Shown here one piece after another: positions 1 through 6,989 of a stretch of 14,262 nucleotides of DNA (position 1 is the stretch's first letter; each line of letters begins with the position of its first letter). The stretch is taken from the NCBI GenBank assembly GCA_934254725.1, contig CAKQLR010000049.1:1-14262 (forward strand). Direction: 5' to 3'. Under the pieces are notes generated by a model. The model saw only the letters and a program-made list of their open reading frames with translations. It did no database searches and was not told the DNA's origin. Position numbers and translations under genes: made by a program. This stretch comes from an uncultured Clostridia bacterium (lineage in GTDB: Bacteria > Bacillota > Clostridia > Christensenellales > Borkfalkiaceae).

Positions 1-72
1 CAGGGGAGACGCGATTCGAACACGCAACCTACGGTTTTGGAGACCGCTACTCTACCGTTGAGCCACTCCCCT
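1..72 (-). tRNA. tRNA-Trp (anticodon CCA)
   Basis: On the minus strand the 7-bp acceptor stem is formed by 66-72 (AGGGGAG) and 2-8 (CTCCCCT), with discriminator base G at position 1. The anticodon loop reads CTCCAAA, giving anticodon CCA for tryptophan. The T loop TTCGAAT is flanked by a 5-bp stem with two wobble pairs, and the D loop contains the usual GG-TAGA pattern. A G discriminator is the normal identity element of bacterial tRNA-Trp. Any encoded CCA tail would lie outside the window. The 5' end is close to a good promoter at 86-114. Confidence 0.97.
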
Positions 73-85
73 AAATTCTTTTATT

Positions 86-114
86 ATTTTATAACAAAAA
101 CGCTTATATGTCAA
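86..114 (-). promoter_or_regulatory. promoter of tRNA-Trp
   Basis: The minus strand has a perfect -35 TTGACA (109-114) and a -10 TAAAAT (86-91) separated by 17 bp. The predicted start near 79 lies about 7 nt before the tRNA, as expected for a tRNA transcript with a short trimmed leader. A strong independent promoter fits with the terminator of the upstream lgt gene at 183-217. Confidence 0.75.
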
Positions 115-182
115 ACGTTTTTATGCAAAAAAAGAAAATTCGTTTTAAAAGCGTCAAACAAAGAAACCTTTTTGCAAACAAA

Positions 183-217
183 AAACCGAAGCGGTCAAAA
201 ACAAACCGCCTCGGCTT
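183..217 (-). terminator. Rho-independent terminator after lgt
   Basis: On the minus strand a 13-bp stem (205-217 paired with 183-195, with three wobble pairs) encloses a 9-nt loop and runs into a T-rich stretch. It lies 13 nt beyond the lgt stop codon and before the tRNA-Trp promoter, so it probably ends the acpP-galM-lgt transcript. Confidence 0.85.
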
Positions 218-229
218 TAAACCGATCTA

Positions 230-1135
230 TTATTCGTTTTCCGAATCGTCCTCGTCCGCTTCTTCTTCCGTTTCGGGAAGAACCGCTTTTACTTCGAGGT
301 CGGGGTTAAACGCAACGTCCATCTTAAAGAAATGTGCAACCTTACCGTATGCAACCGGTGAGTACTTCTTTAAAAGAACAAGGGTAAGCATTAACAGCGA
401 CAACACAACGCTTACGATACTGAGCACCTGAGAAGGCGAAAGCGAAGCGCCAAGCCCTATAACGCCGCGGTCGTCGTCACGCAAAAATTCAAGAATAAAC
501 CTGAAAATTCCGTAGCCGGCAAAGTAAATAACTTTGTTGATTTTTATATTCTTAACGACCATTAAAATACAAACCGCCGCAAGAATGAACAAAAACACGG
601 CTTCGAAAAGTTGTGTGGGATACCTTAATACGCCCGCGCCTGCGCCGTTTTTAAACGTAACGCCGAGAAACGCAAACGGGTCGTTCGGATTAACTTTTGC
701 GCCATAGCAGCAGCCGACAGAAAAACAACCTATTCTTCCGAAAGCATGCGCGGTAGGAATACAAGCGAAGCCTATTTCGCAAACCTGATCGAACTGTGCG
801 CGCACGTTGTTTTTAGCAAAAATCAAAGCGCCTACGACAAAAGCGATAGCTCCGCCGTACAATCCGCCCATAAACGTAACGCCGCCCCATTCCCATCTGG
901 GGTTGCCGTCCTTAACCGACTCAAGGTAGTTATAGAACGACTGAACTACGCTTGCCATTAAAAAGCCCACAATTATTGCAATGATACCGAGGAAGTAATA
1001 AAATCTGTTGGCTTCATCGGTAACTTTGCGTATCTTGCACAGCCTGTCGAAAAGGAACAGACACGCGCCGATACCTACAACAATCCAAATAGACCACCAA
1101 CTTACGAGGTCAAATAATTTTGTATGTGTACACAT
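230..1135 (-). CDS. lgt: Lgt-family membrane protein (prolipoprotein diacylglyceryl transferase-like)
   Basis: The 301-residue protein has about seven hydrophobic segments and the Lgt family layout: TFMGGLYGG at 87-95, GRIGCFSVGCCYG at 133-145, YPTQLFE at 172-178 and FRFILEF at 211-217. Lgt transfers diacylglycerol from phosphatidylglycerol to the lipobox cysteine of prelipoproteins in the cytoplasmic membrane. R212 and E216 correspond to the important R239 and E243 of E. coli Lgt. However, the positions of E. coli H103, N146 and E151 appear to be M89, C137 and C142 here, so enzymatic equivalence is not certain. The C-terminus is a strongly acidic tail (about 280-301) unusual for Lgt. The ATG is preceded by AAAGG at 7-nt spacing. 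The gene follows galM by 46 bp and is the last gene before a terminator. The family call is firm; the exact activity is inferred. Confidence 0.85.
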   Translation of the reverse strand: MCTHTKLFDLVSWWSIWIVVGIGACLFLFDRLCKIRKVTDEANRFYYFLGIIAIIVGFLMASVVQSFYNYLESVKDGNPRWEWGGVTFMGGLYGGAIAFVVGALIFAKNNVRAQFDQVCEIGFACIPTAHAFGRIGCFSVGCCYGAKVNPNDPFAFLGVTFKNGAGAGVLRYPTQLFEAVFLFILAAVCILMVVKNIKINKVIYFAGYGIFRFILEFLRDDDRGVIGLGASLSPSQVLSIVSVVLSLLMLTLVLLKKYSPVAYGKVAHFFKMDVAFNPDLEVKAVLPETEEEADEDDSENE

Positions 1136-1181
1136 AATATAACCTTTGAATAAATATCCCGATTACACGGGGTATGTTTTT

Positions 1182-2210
1182 TTATTTTACGGTAGAAAAA
1201 CGATAAATTATTTCGTTTTCGTAAACCTCTCCCTCGCGGATTACGGGCGCGCCGAATCTTTCCACATTGAGAGCGTTCGGGAAAGCCTGAGCTTCAAGAC
1301 AGAAACCTTCTCTGAAATCGTAGCGGGTACCGCCTTTACCTGAAACGGGAGTTATAAAGTTGCCGCCGTAGAATTGCAAACCGTTCTGGTTGGTATATGT
1401 TTGCATTTTTATACCGCTACGCTCGCCGATCGTTTCGGCGGCAAGCATTCCGACCTTTTCGTCAAGCACGAAATTGTGGTCGTAACCGCCGGCAATGCGA
1501 AGTTGCTCGTTTTCTTCGGAAACGTCCCGACCTATAAGTTTAGGCGTTCTGAAATCGAACGGAGTGCCTTCGACGTCTATAAATTCTCCGTACGGAACAA
1601 GGTGCTCGTTTATTGCTGTAATGCAGGAAGAATGTATCTGCATGGTGTGCCCGCAAATGCTTCCGCCACCCTGTCCATTCAGATTAAAATACGTGTGATT
1701 CGTGAGATTTACGGCACTTTCCGTATCCGTAACGGCATTATAGACTATATGAAAACCTTTCTCTTCGTCGATGAAAAACTTCGCCGTAACGTTAAGAGTA
1801 CCGAAGTACCCCTCCTCTCCGTCAATCGAAGTATAATTCATAACCACGCTTTCCCCGTCGACGAAAGAGTTCCAGACTTTTTTATCGAAGCCCTCCTTAC
1901 CGCCGTGAAGAGAATTGCCGTTGTCGTTATCGAAAAGTTTGTATTCCTTGCCGTTATAAGTAAACGCGGAACCGGAAGTACGGTTAGCTACTCTGCCGAT
2001 GCTTGCGCCGAGATAGCCGCCGTTGGTTTCATACTCTTTGAGAGTATCGTAACCGAGAACGACGTCCACCGGAACGCAATATTTGTCATGCGTTTTAACG
2101 GAAAGAATCGTCGCACCGTAGTCGGTAACGGATACCGTCAGACCGTTTTTCTCGAGCGTATACTTTTTAACCGGTTTGCCGTTATTCTCGCCGAAAAGTT
2201 CAACTTTCAT
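1182..2210 (-). CDS. galM: aldose 1-epimerase (galactose mutarotase)
   Basis: The 342-residue protein has the usual length and full motif set of GalM, a cytoplasmic beta-sandwich enzyme that interconverts alpha and beta anomers of aldoses such as galactose and glucose at the head of the Leloir pathway. Visible family residues are R77 in GRVANR, H102 in SLHGG, H172 in NHTYFN, D244 in GGYDHNF and E306 in CLEAQAF. The His and Glu serve as general acid and base in characterised mutarotases. The ATG starts one base after the acpP stop (TGA-T-ATG) with only a weak purine-rich stretch upstream, so translation is probably coupled to acpP. No galK, galT or galE is adjacent; the neighbours suggest a housekeeping rather than galactose-inducible role, which is inference. 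Confidence 0.95.
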   Translation of the reverse strand: MKVELFGENNGKPVKKYTLEKNGLTVSVTDYGATILSVKTHDKYCVPVDVVLGYDTLKEYETNGGYLGASIGRVANRTSGSAFTYNGKEYKLFDNDNGNSLHGGKEGFDKKVWNSFVDGESVVMNYTSIDGEEGYFGTLNVTAKFFIDEEKGFHIVYNAVTDTESAVNLTNHTYFNLNGQGGGSICGHTMQIHSSCITAINEHLVPYGEFIDVEGTPFDFRTPKLIGRDVSEENEQLRIAGGYDHNFVLDEKVGMLAAETIGERSGIKMQTYTNQNGLQFYGGNFITPVSGKGGTRYDFREGFCLEAQAFPNALNVERFGAPVIREGEVYENEIIYRFSTVK

Positions 2211-2211
2211 A

Positions 2212-2442
2212 TCAGTTCTGCTTTTTCTCTATAACGGCTACGATGTCGCCTACAGTCTTAAGGTTAACTGCTTCTTCATCGGAAAGCTCGATGCCGAACT
2301 CTTCTTCGAGCCCCATAAGCATTTCAACAACGTCAAGAGAGTCTGCGCCGAGATCCTTGATAATTTCGCTTTCAAGGGTTATTTTACTTTTATCGCAGCC
2401 GAGTTGTTCCGAAAGAAGTTGACTTATTTTTTCAAATACCAT
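2212..2442 (-). CDS. acpP: acyl carrier protein
   Basis: This 76-residue acidic helical protein carries growing acyl chains on a 4'-phosphopantetheine attached to Ser35 in the GADSLDVVE motif. Acceptors and donors are the fatty acid synthase (FAS II) enzymes and phospholipid acyltransferases. The start chosen is the ATG at 2442, which has AGGAGA at 8-nt spacing and gives the normal ACP N-terminus MVFEKISQLL. The frame stays open upstream but only through non-homologous residues and past the promoter. A consensus promoter lies at 2504-2532. Unusually, it is followed directly by galM and lgt instead of sitting among fab or plsX genes, so it could be a second ACP or a relocated main one. Confidence 0.96.
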   Translation of the reverse strand: MVFEKISQLLSEQLGCDKSKITLESEIIKDLGADSLDVVEMLMGLEEEFGIELSDEEAVNLKTVGDIVAVIEKKQN

Positions 2443-2503
2443 AATAATTTTCTCCTGAATAAATGTTATCGCAAACGAGCAACGCACGATGCAATGTATT
2501 GTA

Positions 2504-2532
2504 ATTATACAACCGACAGGACTTTTTGTCAA
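2504..2532 (-). promoter_or_regulatory. consensus promoter of the acpP-galM-lgt operon
   Basis: The minus strand shows TTGACA (2527-2532), exactly 17 bp, then TATAAT (2504-2509), a full match to the housekeeping sigma consensus. The predicted start near 2497 gives a leader of about 55 nt before the acpP ATG, with AGGAGA at 2451-2456. A promoter this strong fits the high demand for ACP. Confidence 0.88.
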
Positions 2533-2579
2533 ATAATTTTATAAAATATATGTTTTTACTCGTTTTTGCAAAAATCGTT

Positions 2580-2626
2580 ACTTATCGCCGATTACGCGAA
2601 TTATCGCACATCTTTATACGATAAGT
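2580..2626 (-). terminator. possible terminator or nested hairpin after tex
   Basis: A perfect 8-bp inverted repeat, ACTTATCG (2580-2587) against CGATAAGT (2619-2626), encloses a second small hairpin (2596-2599 with 2604-2607). On the minus strand it is followed by AACGATTTTTGC. It lies 35 nt past the tex stop codon, so it could end the tex transcript. The long loop and the modest T run make it weaker than the other terminators in the window. Confidence 0.4.
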
Positions 2627-2660
2627 CCTCTTTTTCACACATTATCGCCATATTTTACGC

Positions 2661-4835
2661 TTATTTGCTTTTCTTGTCCTGTTGCTTTTTCATAGAAAGA
2701 GCTATGCGGTTTTTCTTTTTGTCTACGCCGATAACTCTAACCTTTACCATTTGTCCGACCTTCAGAATGTCGCTCGGGTGGCGAACATAGTTGTCGGATA
2801 ATTCGGAAATATGCACCAGACCGTCCTGATGAACGCCGATATCAACGAACGCGCCGAAGTCTATAACGTTGCGGACGGTACCCGTAATTTCCATACCCTC
2901 GACAAGGTCGTTAATGTCCATAATATCCCCGCGGAGAAGCGGCTTCGGCAAGCTGTCGCGGATGTCTCTGCCGGGCTTTAAAAGGTCTGCAACGACGTCT
3001 TTAAGAGTAGCTTCGCCAAGCCCCGTTTCCTCGGAAGTTTTCTTCTCCCCGTAAGCTTTGATCTTTTCGGGCAAAGCGGAAAGTTTTCCGTTTTTAACGT
3101 CGTCGTCCGTAAAGCCGAACAACTTCAAAAGTTTTTCCGTACCTTCATAGGACTCCGGATGGACGCCCGTGTTGTCGAGAATATTCTTTCCGCCGGGTAT
3201 ACGAAGGAAGCCCGCGCATTGCTCGTACGCCTTTTCTCCGAGCTTGCTGACCTTTAAAAGTTCTTTCCTTGTTTTGAAAGAGCCGTTCGCCTCACGATAA
3301 GCGACGATGTTTTTTGCAATCCCCGCGTTGAGACCGGAAACGTATTTTAAAAGCGAATAGCTTGCGGTATTCAGATCCACGCCGACGCTGTTTACGCAGC
3401 TTTCGACAACGCCGCCGAGCACCTCGTCAAGACGAGCAGCGGGCATATCGTGCTGGTACTGACCGACGCCTATGGACTTGGGATCGATTTTTATAAGTTC
3501 CGCGAGAGGATCCTGAAGCCTTCTTGCTATGGAAACGGCGGAACGTTCGGAAACGTCGTAATCGGGGAACTCCTCCGCGCCGAGTTTCGAAGCGGAATAA
3601 ACGGACGCGCCCGCTTCGCTGACTACTATATATGATACCTTATGCTTTGCTTCTTTAATCATATCGGCAACGAAAATTTCCGACTCCTTGGAAGCTGTAC
3701 CGTTGCCTATGGAAATAACGTCAACGTTATATTTTTCTATGAGCTTTAACAAAACGGCTTTTGCTTCGGCTGTTTTGTTCTGCGGCGGGGTAGGATACAC
3801 GACCGTTTTATCGAGAACCTTTCCCGTACCGTCGACAACGGCGATCTTGCAACCCGTTCTGTAAGCAGGGTCGAGACCGAGCGTAACTTTATCCTTAACG
3901 GGCGGTTGCAGAAGCAACGGTTTAAGGTTGCTTGCAAACATTTTAATGCCCTGTTCGCTCGCGTTCTCGGTAAGGTACGCCCTTATTTCTCTTTCAACCG
4001 AAGGATAAATAAGTCTTTCGTAAGCGTCCGCAACGGCTTCGGCAACCACAGGAGTGCAGATACTGCCTTCCTTAACTATGCCTACCGAACAAACCCTTAT
4101 GGCAAAATCTTTATCGAGCGCGATTTTCACCTTTAAGAAGCCTTCGGCTTCGCCTCTGTTGATCGCGAGAACTCTGTGGCTTTTTATCTCCGAAACGGGT
4201 TCGGAATAGTCAGCGTACATTTCGTACGTAGCGGCGCCTTCTTCATCGGTTTTAACGAGCTTTGTCACAACGTCCGCGTTTTTAAGGAAAATTCTTCTTA
4301 GTTTCTTTCTTATTTCCGCATTATCGGAAACTCTCTCCGCGATTATATCGCGCGCACCGTCGATAGCCTGCTTAACGTTTTCCACGCCAAGCTCCGCATT
4401 TACGTAAGGCATAGCCAATTCATCTATCGTGCCTTCTTTTATTTCTTGCTTTTCGATAACATCGGCAAGCGGTTCAAGACCTTTCGCGATGGCGATGGTT
4501 GCCCTCGTCTTGCGCTTTTGCTTGTAGGGTCTGTAAATATCTTCAACCTCGGAAAGCGTTTCGGCATTCGATAACGCCAAAGTGATTTCTTCGGTAAGTT
4601 TGCCCTGCTCGTTTATCGCTTCGCTTACCTCTTCCTTTCTCTTTTCAAGGTTGCGGAGATATTTAAGCCTGTCCGCAAACTCCCTCAAAATCTGGTCGTC
4701 GCAGTGTCCCGTAAGTTCTTTACGGTAACGAGCGATAAACGGAATGGTATTTCCTTCGTCAATAAGCGTGATAATGTTTTTTACGTGGTCCGGGCGAATA
4801 TTAAATTCACCGGTAATTTTTTGCGTTACGTCCAT
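2661..4835 (-). CDS. tex: Tex, transcription accessory / RNA-binding protein
   Basis: The 724-residue protein has the Tex domain order: an N-terminal helical part (1-200), central helices with the family signature SVEREIRAYLTE (279-290), a YqgF/RNase H-like fold starting at GLDPAYRTGCK (320-330), tandem helix-hairpin-helix motifs (about 485-550) and a C-terminal S1 RNA-binding domain (about 647-716, with DFGAFVDIG and DGLVHISEL). Tex is a conserved nucleic-acid-binding protein linked to transcription; in Gram-positive species related proteins affect gene expression and stress survival. It is slightly shorter than the roughly 770-785 residues of proteobacterial Tex. The ATG has AAGGA about 8 nt upstream. 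It lies 80 bp downstream of the AlkD-type gene on the same strand and may share its transcript. Confidence 0.96.
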   Translation of the reverse strand: MDVTQKITGEFNIRPDHVKNIITLIDEGNTIPFIARYRKELTGHCDDQILREFADRLKYLRNLEKRKEEVSEAINEQGKLTEEITLALSNAETLSEVEDIYRPYKQKRKTRATIAIAKGLEPLADVIEKQEIKEGTIDELAMPYVNAELGVENVKQAIDGARDIIAERVSDNAEIRKKLRRIFLKNADVVTKLVKTDEEGAATYEMYADYSEPVSEIKSHRVLAINRGEAEGFLKVKIALDKDFAIRVCSVGIVKEGSICTPVVAEAVADAYERLIYPSVEREIRAYLTENASEQGIKMFASNLKPLLLQPPVKDKVTLGLDPAYRTGCKIAVVDGTGKVLDKTVVYPTPPQNKTAEAKAVLLKLIEKYNVDVISIGNGTASKESEIFVADMIKEAKHKVSYIVVSEAGASVYSASKLGAEEFPDYDVSERSAVSIARRLQDPLAELIKIDPKSIGVGQYQHDMPAARLDEVLGGVVESCVNSVGVDLNTASYSLLKYVSGLNAGIAKNIVAYREANGSFKTRKELLKVSKLGEKAYEQCAGFLRIPGGKNILDNTGVHPESYEGTEKLLKLFGFTDDDVKNGKLSALPEKIKAYGEKKTSEETGLGEATLKDVVADLLKPGRDIRDSLPKPLLRGDIMDINDLVEGMEITGTVRNVIDFGAFVDIGVHQDGLVHISELSDNYVRHPSDILKVGQMVKVRVIGVDKKKNRIALSMKKQQDKKSK

Positions 4836-4915
4836 TTGTTTTTTCCTTGTGTGCCGAAAGTTACTTCGGTCAGATTAGTTTATATTTTTTTATTTCCGTT
4901 AATACGGAATTACTT

Positions 4916-5620
4916 TCAGTTCTTTTTTATAATTCTTTTGGTTTGCTTCAAACGTTCTTTGTACTGCTTGTCCGTTCTGAAAGAATCGCGAATTTTATCG
5001 ACAGCCCTGTTGTATGTAAAATCATCGATTTTTGCGCGTTTCAGGTAGTTTTCAGTCTGCTCGGGGTAATGCGCGGCGCACACGGATATAAGCCAGGCAA
5101 CAGCCATCGAAACATTGTATTTGTCTGCGGGAGTATTGTCGCAAATGGTAAAAATATAATCGAGATACTCCTCCGCGACATAATAATCTAACAGTATGAC
5201 GAACGCATAACGAACGGCAAATTCTCTGCCGTCCGCAATCAAACGTTCTACAAGCTTCAAGTACTGCTTTTTATCCGCGTCCTTTATTTTCAGCGTAGCA
5301 GCCGAGCTATCCACGAGCGCCCAATTATCTATATACGGAATATATCCGAAAAGGGCTTTTTCCTTTTCGTCAAAAGGAACTTTCGCATAAGCTATCGCTA
5401 ATCCGCGGAGCATCGCTTCTTCATAATAATCGTCGCCGAGCACGGAAAGGAACCCGTATAAATTTTCAATCGCTTCCCTTTTTGCAATCGCCCTTAAATC
5501 GGCAAGCGTAACGCCGAGATGCTTGCGCGCTCCACCGCAGATTCTGCAGTTAAACGCCGCCCGCCTTTCGTCTTTAAACGAAAACAAATTATTAAGCAAT
5601 TCCTCTCGAGTAGAATACAT
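4916..5620 (-). CDS. DNA alkylation repair protein, AlkD-type HEAT-repeat glycosylase
   Basis: The 234-residue protein is almost wholly alpha-helical, as expected for the HEAT-like repeats of the AlkD family, which removes N3- and N7-alkylated purines from DNA. Residues matching the B. cereus AlkD active site are in place: W100 and D104 in IDNWALVDSS, R137 in FAVRYAF and W176 in VAWLISV. The spacing closely follows W109, D113, R148 and W187 of AlkD. The C-terminal YNRAVDKIRDS motif is also typical of this family. The ATG has a strong AAGGAG 4 nt upstream. It lies 42 bp after the NahK-like kinase gene and 80 bp before tex, all on one strand. The glycosylase activity is inferred from the conserved catalytic aspartate and aromatic residues. 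Confidence 0.9.
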   Translation of the reverse strand: MYSTREELLNNLFSFKDERRAAFNCRICGGARKHLGVTLADLRAIAKREAIENLYGFLSVLGDDYYEEAMLRGLAIAYAKVPFDEKEKALFGYIPYIDNWALVDSSAATLKIKDADKKQYLKLVERLIADGREFAVRYAFVILLDYYVAEEYLDYIFTICDNTPADKYNVSMAVAWLISVCAAHYPEQTENYLKRAKIDDFTYNRAVDKIRDSFRTDKQYKERLKQTKRIIKKN

Positions 5621-5662
5621 TTAGCTCCTTCTTTCGGCGACCATTCGACAAATAGACGCCTT

Positions 5663-6802
5663 TTACACGCTTAAAACGATATTTTTCAGTTCTTTTTGTT
5701 TTGCCGAAATATCTTCGGCAAGGGCAAACTGACATCTCGCCCTTACAAGATTCTGCTCTTCGTACCGAACGGCAAAATATTTATTTCCGTCAAGATAATC
5801 CTTTAAAAATCTTGCGGAAAGTTCTAACGCGATAAGCCGCGGCGAAACGGCGCAACATTCTCTTTCTCTATCGGAAACCACACCGCTTAACGCACCGATA
5901 TATCCTTTTGCGTAGGCTTTAAAAAGCGGAACCGAAAAGCAGACTTCGGAAAGATTTTTCTCGTCCTCTTTTGTCATCGAACAGGCGCTCCTCGCCCCGT
6001 CGCCGAAATCATACGGCAAAAATCCGTACATAGTGGTATCTAAATCTATTATCGTAAAAGTCATTTTGCTTTCGCAGTGGGTTTCGTTTTCATCGAAAAA
6101 ACCGCCGTTATCCGAAAACAAAATATTATCCGTTTTGGCGTCGTTGTGAACGATTCTCTTAAAATTTCTCTCCGTTTCTTCGGACCACTTTTCTATAAAA
6201 TCGCCGGCAACGGAAAATTTTTCGAGAAGGTCTTTGCAAGCTTCAAACCTATCCGCAGGCGCAGCGTCCGCACTGTCAAATAAAGCTTTGATGCGTTTTC
6301 TCGGGCAATGGAAATCGGCAATTACATCATACATAGGTATCCGGCTCCCGTCCATAACTCTTACAAAAGAGCCGAACGCTCTGCCTGTAGCCTCCGTAAT
6401 ACTTTCCCTGTTTAAACGGGTATGCAGGTTTTTATTCGATTTTACGAATGAAAAAACTCTCCACACGTCACCGTCTGTAAAAGCAAACGGCTCACCGTAT
6501 CTTGTTAATTTTATATCGGGAACGGCAATTTTGTCAAGTGTTTTTTCGGCCGACGCGGCACCTGGATAAAAAAGCGAGCGTTCGGCTTCCGATTTATCCG
6601 AGAAAACTCTTTTTATTGCAAGGAAATTAGCCATGACTTCCTTTGAGCGAGGAAACACGTTGCCGTTTATTTTTTGGAGCACATATTTTTTACCGCCCGT
6701 AAGCGTGAGCGCGTACGTCAGATTTACGTTACCACCGTCAAGTTTTTCTATTGTATCTACATTTTCCTCAAAATCATAATTTGCAAGAACTTTTGAAATC
6801 AC
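5663..6802 (-). CDS. NahK-like sugar 1-kinase (aminoglycoside phosphotransferase fold)
   Basis: The 379-residue protein matches N-acetylhexosamine 1-kinase (NahK) of bifidobacteria along its whole length: an N-terminal GGNVNLTY nucleotide loop (23-30), YVLQKING (40-47), the catalytic loop VHNDAKTDNILF (218-229) with probable base D221, the metal-binding IIDLD (251-255), then YDFGDGARSACS (264-275) and the late motif FLKDYLDGNKYFAVRYEEQNLVR, here written in two parts: FLKDYLDG and YFAVRYEEQNLVR. NahK phosphorylates GlcNAc or GalNAc at C1 during mucin or milk sugar use. An acidic insert (231-247) precedes IDLD. Translation appears to start at GTG with AGG a few bases upstream. None of the usual NahK pathway partners (phosphorylase, uridylyltransferase, epimerase) is adjacent, so the substrate is unproven. 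It begins the kinase-alkD-tex run, divergent from leuS. Confidence 0.85.
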   Translation of the reverse strand: MISKVLANYDFEENVDTIEKLDGGNVNLTYALTLTGGKKYVLQKINGNVFPRSKEVMANFLAIKRVFSDKSEAERSLFYPGAASAEKTLDKIAVPDIKLTRYGEPFAFTDGDVWRVFSFVKSNKNLHTRLNRESITEATGRAFGSFVRVMDGSRIPMYDVIADFHCPRKRIKALFDSADAAPADRFEACKDLLEKFSVAGDFIEKWSEETERNFKRIVHNDAKTDNILFSDNGGFFDENETHCESKMTFTIIDLDTTMYGFLPYDFGDGARSACSMTKEDEKNLSEVCFSVPLFKAYAKGYIGALSGVVSDRERECCAVSPRLIALELSARFLKDYLDGNKYFAVRYEEQNLVRARCQFALAEDISAKQKELKNIVLSV

Positions 6803-6936
6803 TTTTTACCTGTCCGAAAGGCGATTGATTTACCGAAAAAAGCTCCCGGCGAAACCTTTCACAACATATTTATTCGGGGAGAAAAAAGTATTGTTACAAA
6901 AAAACCTCGCCAAACAGTAGATTATTTTGTTTGCTT

Positions 6937-6945
6937 GTGCTATAA
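6937..6945 (+). promoter_or_regulatory. extended -10 promoter of leuS
   Basis: TG-C-TATAAT (6937-6945) is a perfect extended -10 element; no good -35 lies 17 bp upstream, as is common for this class. The predicted start near 6952 leaves a leader of only about 38 nt before the leuS ATG. Confidence 0.7.
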
Positions 6946-6989
6946 TAAAACCCAATAAGCGTTACTACGCATTTTTCAGGTGCATTGTT

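Noticed and set aside
37..431. Open frames on the plus strand across the tRNA-Trp, its promoter and the lgt end
   Set aside because: They run through the tRNA, promoter and terminator and give low-complexity products without family features.
1158..1195. Short CCCG/CGGG hairpin followed by T residues on the plus strand between galM and lgt
   Set aside because: The stem is only about 4 bp and points along the strand without genes; galM and lgt are transcribed the other way.
1374..2234. A 286-codon open frame on the plus strand opposite galM
   Set aside because: It mirrors the galM coding frame, has no recognisable domain or ribosome binding site, and galM carries a full set of conserved catalytic residues.
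4894..4909. Hairpin TTCCGT-TAAT-ACGGAA between the AlkD-type gene and tex as a terminator
   Set aside because: The stem is only 6 bp and is followed by A residues rather than T on the minus strand, so it would not terminate that transcript.
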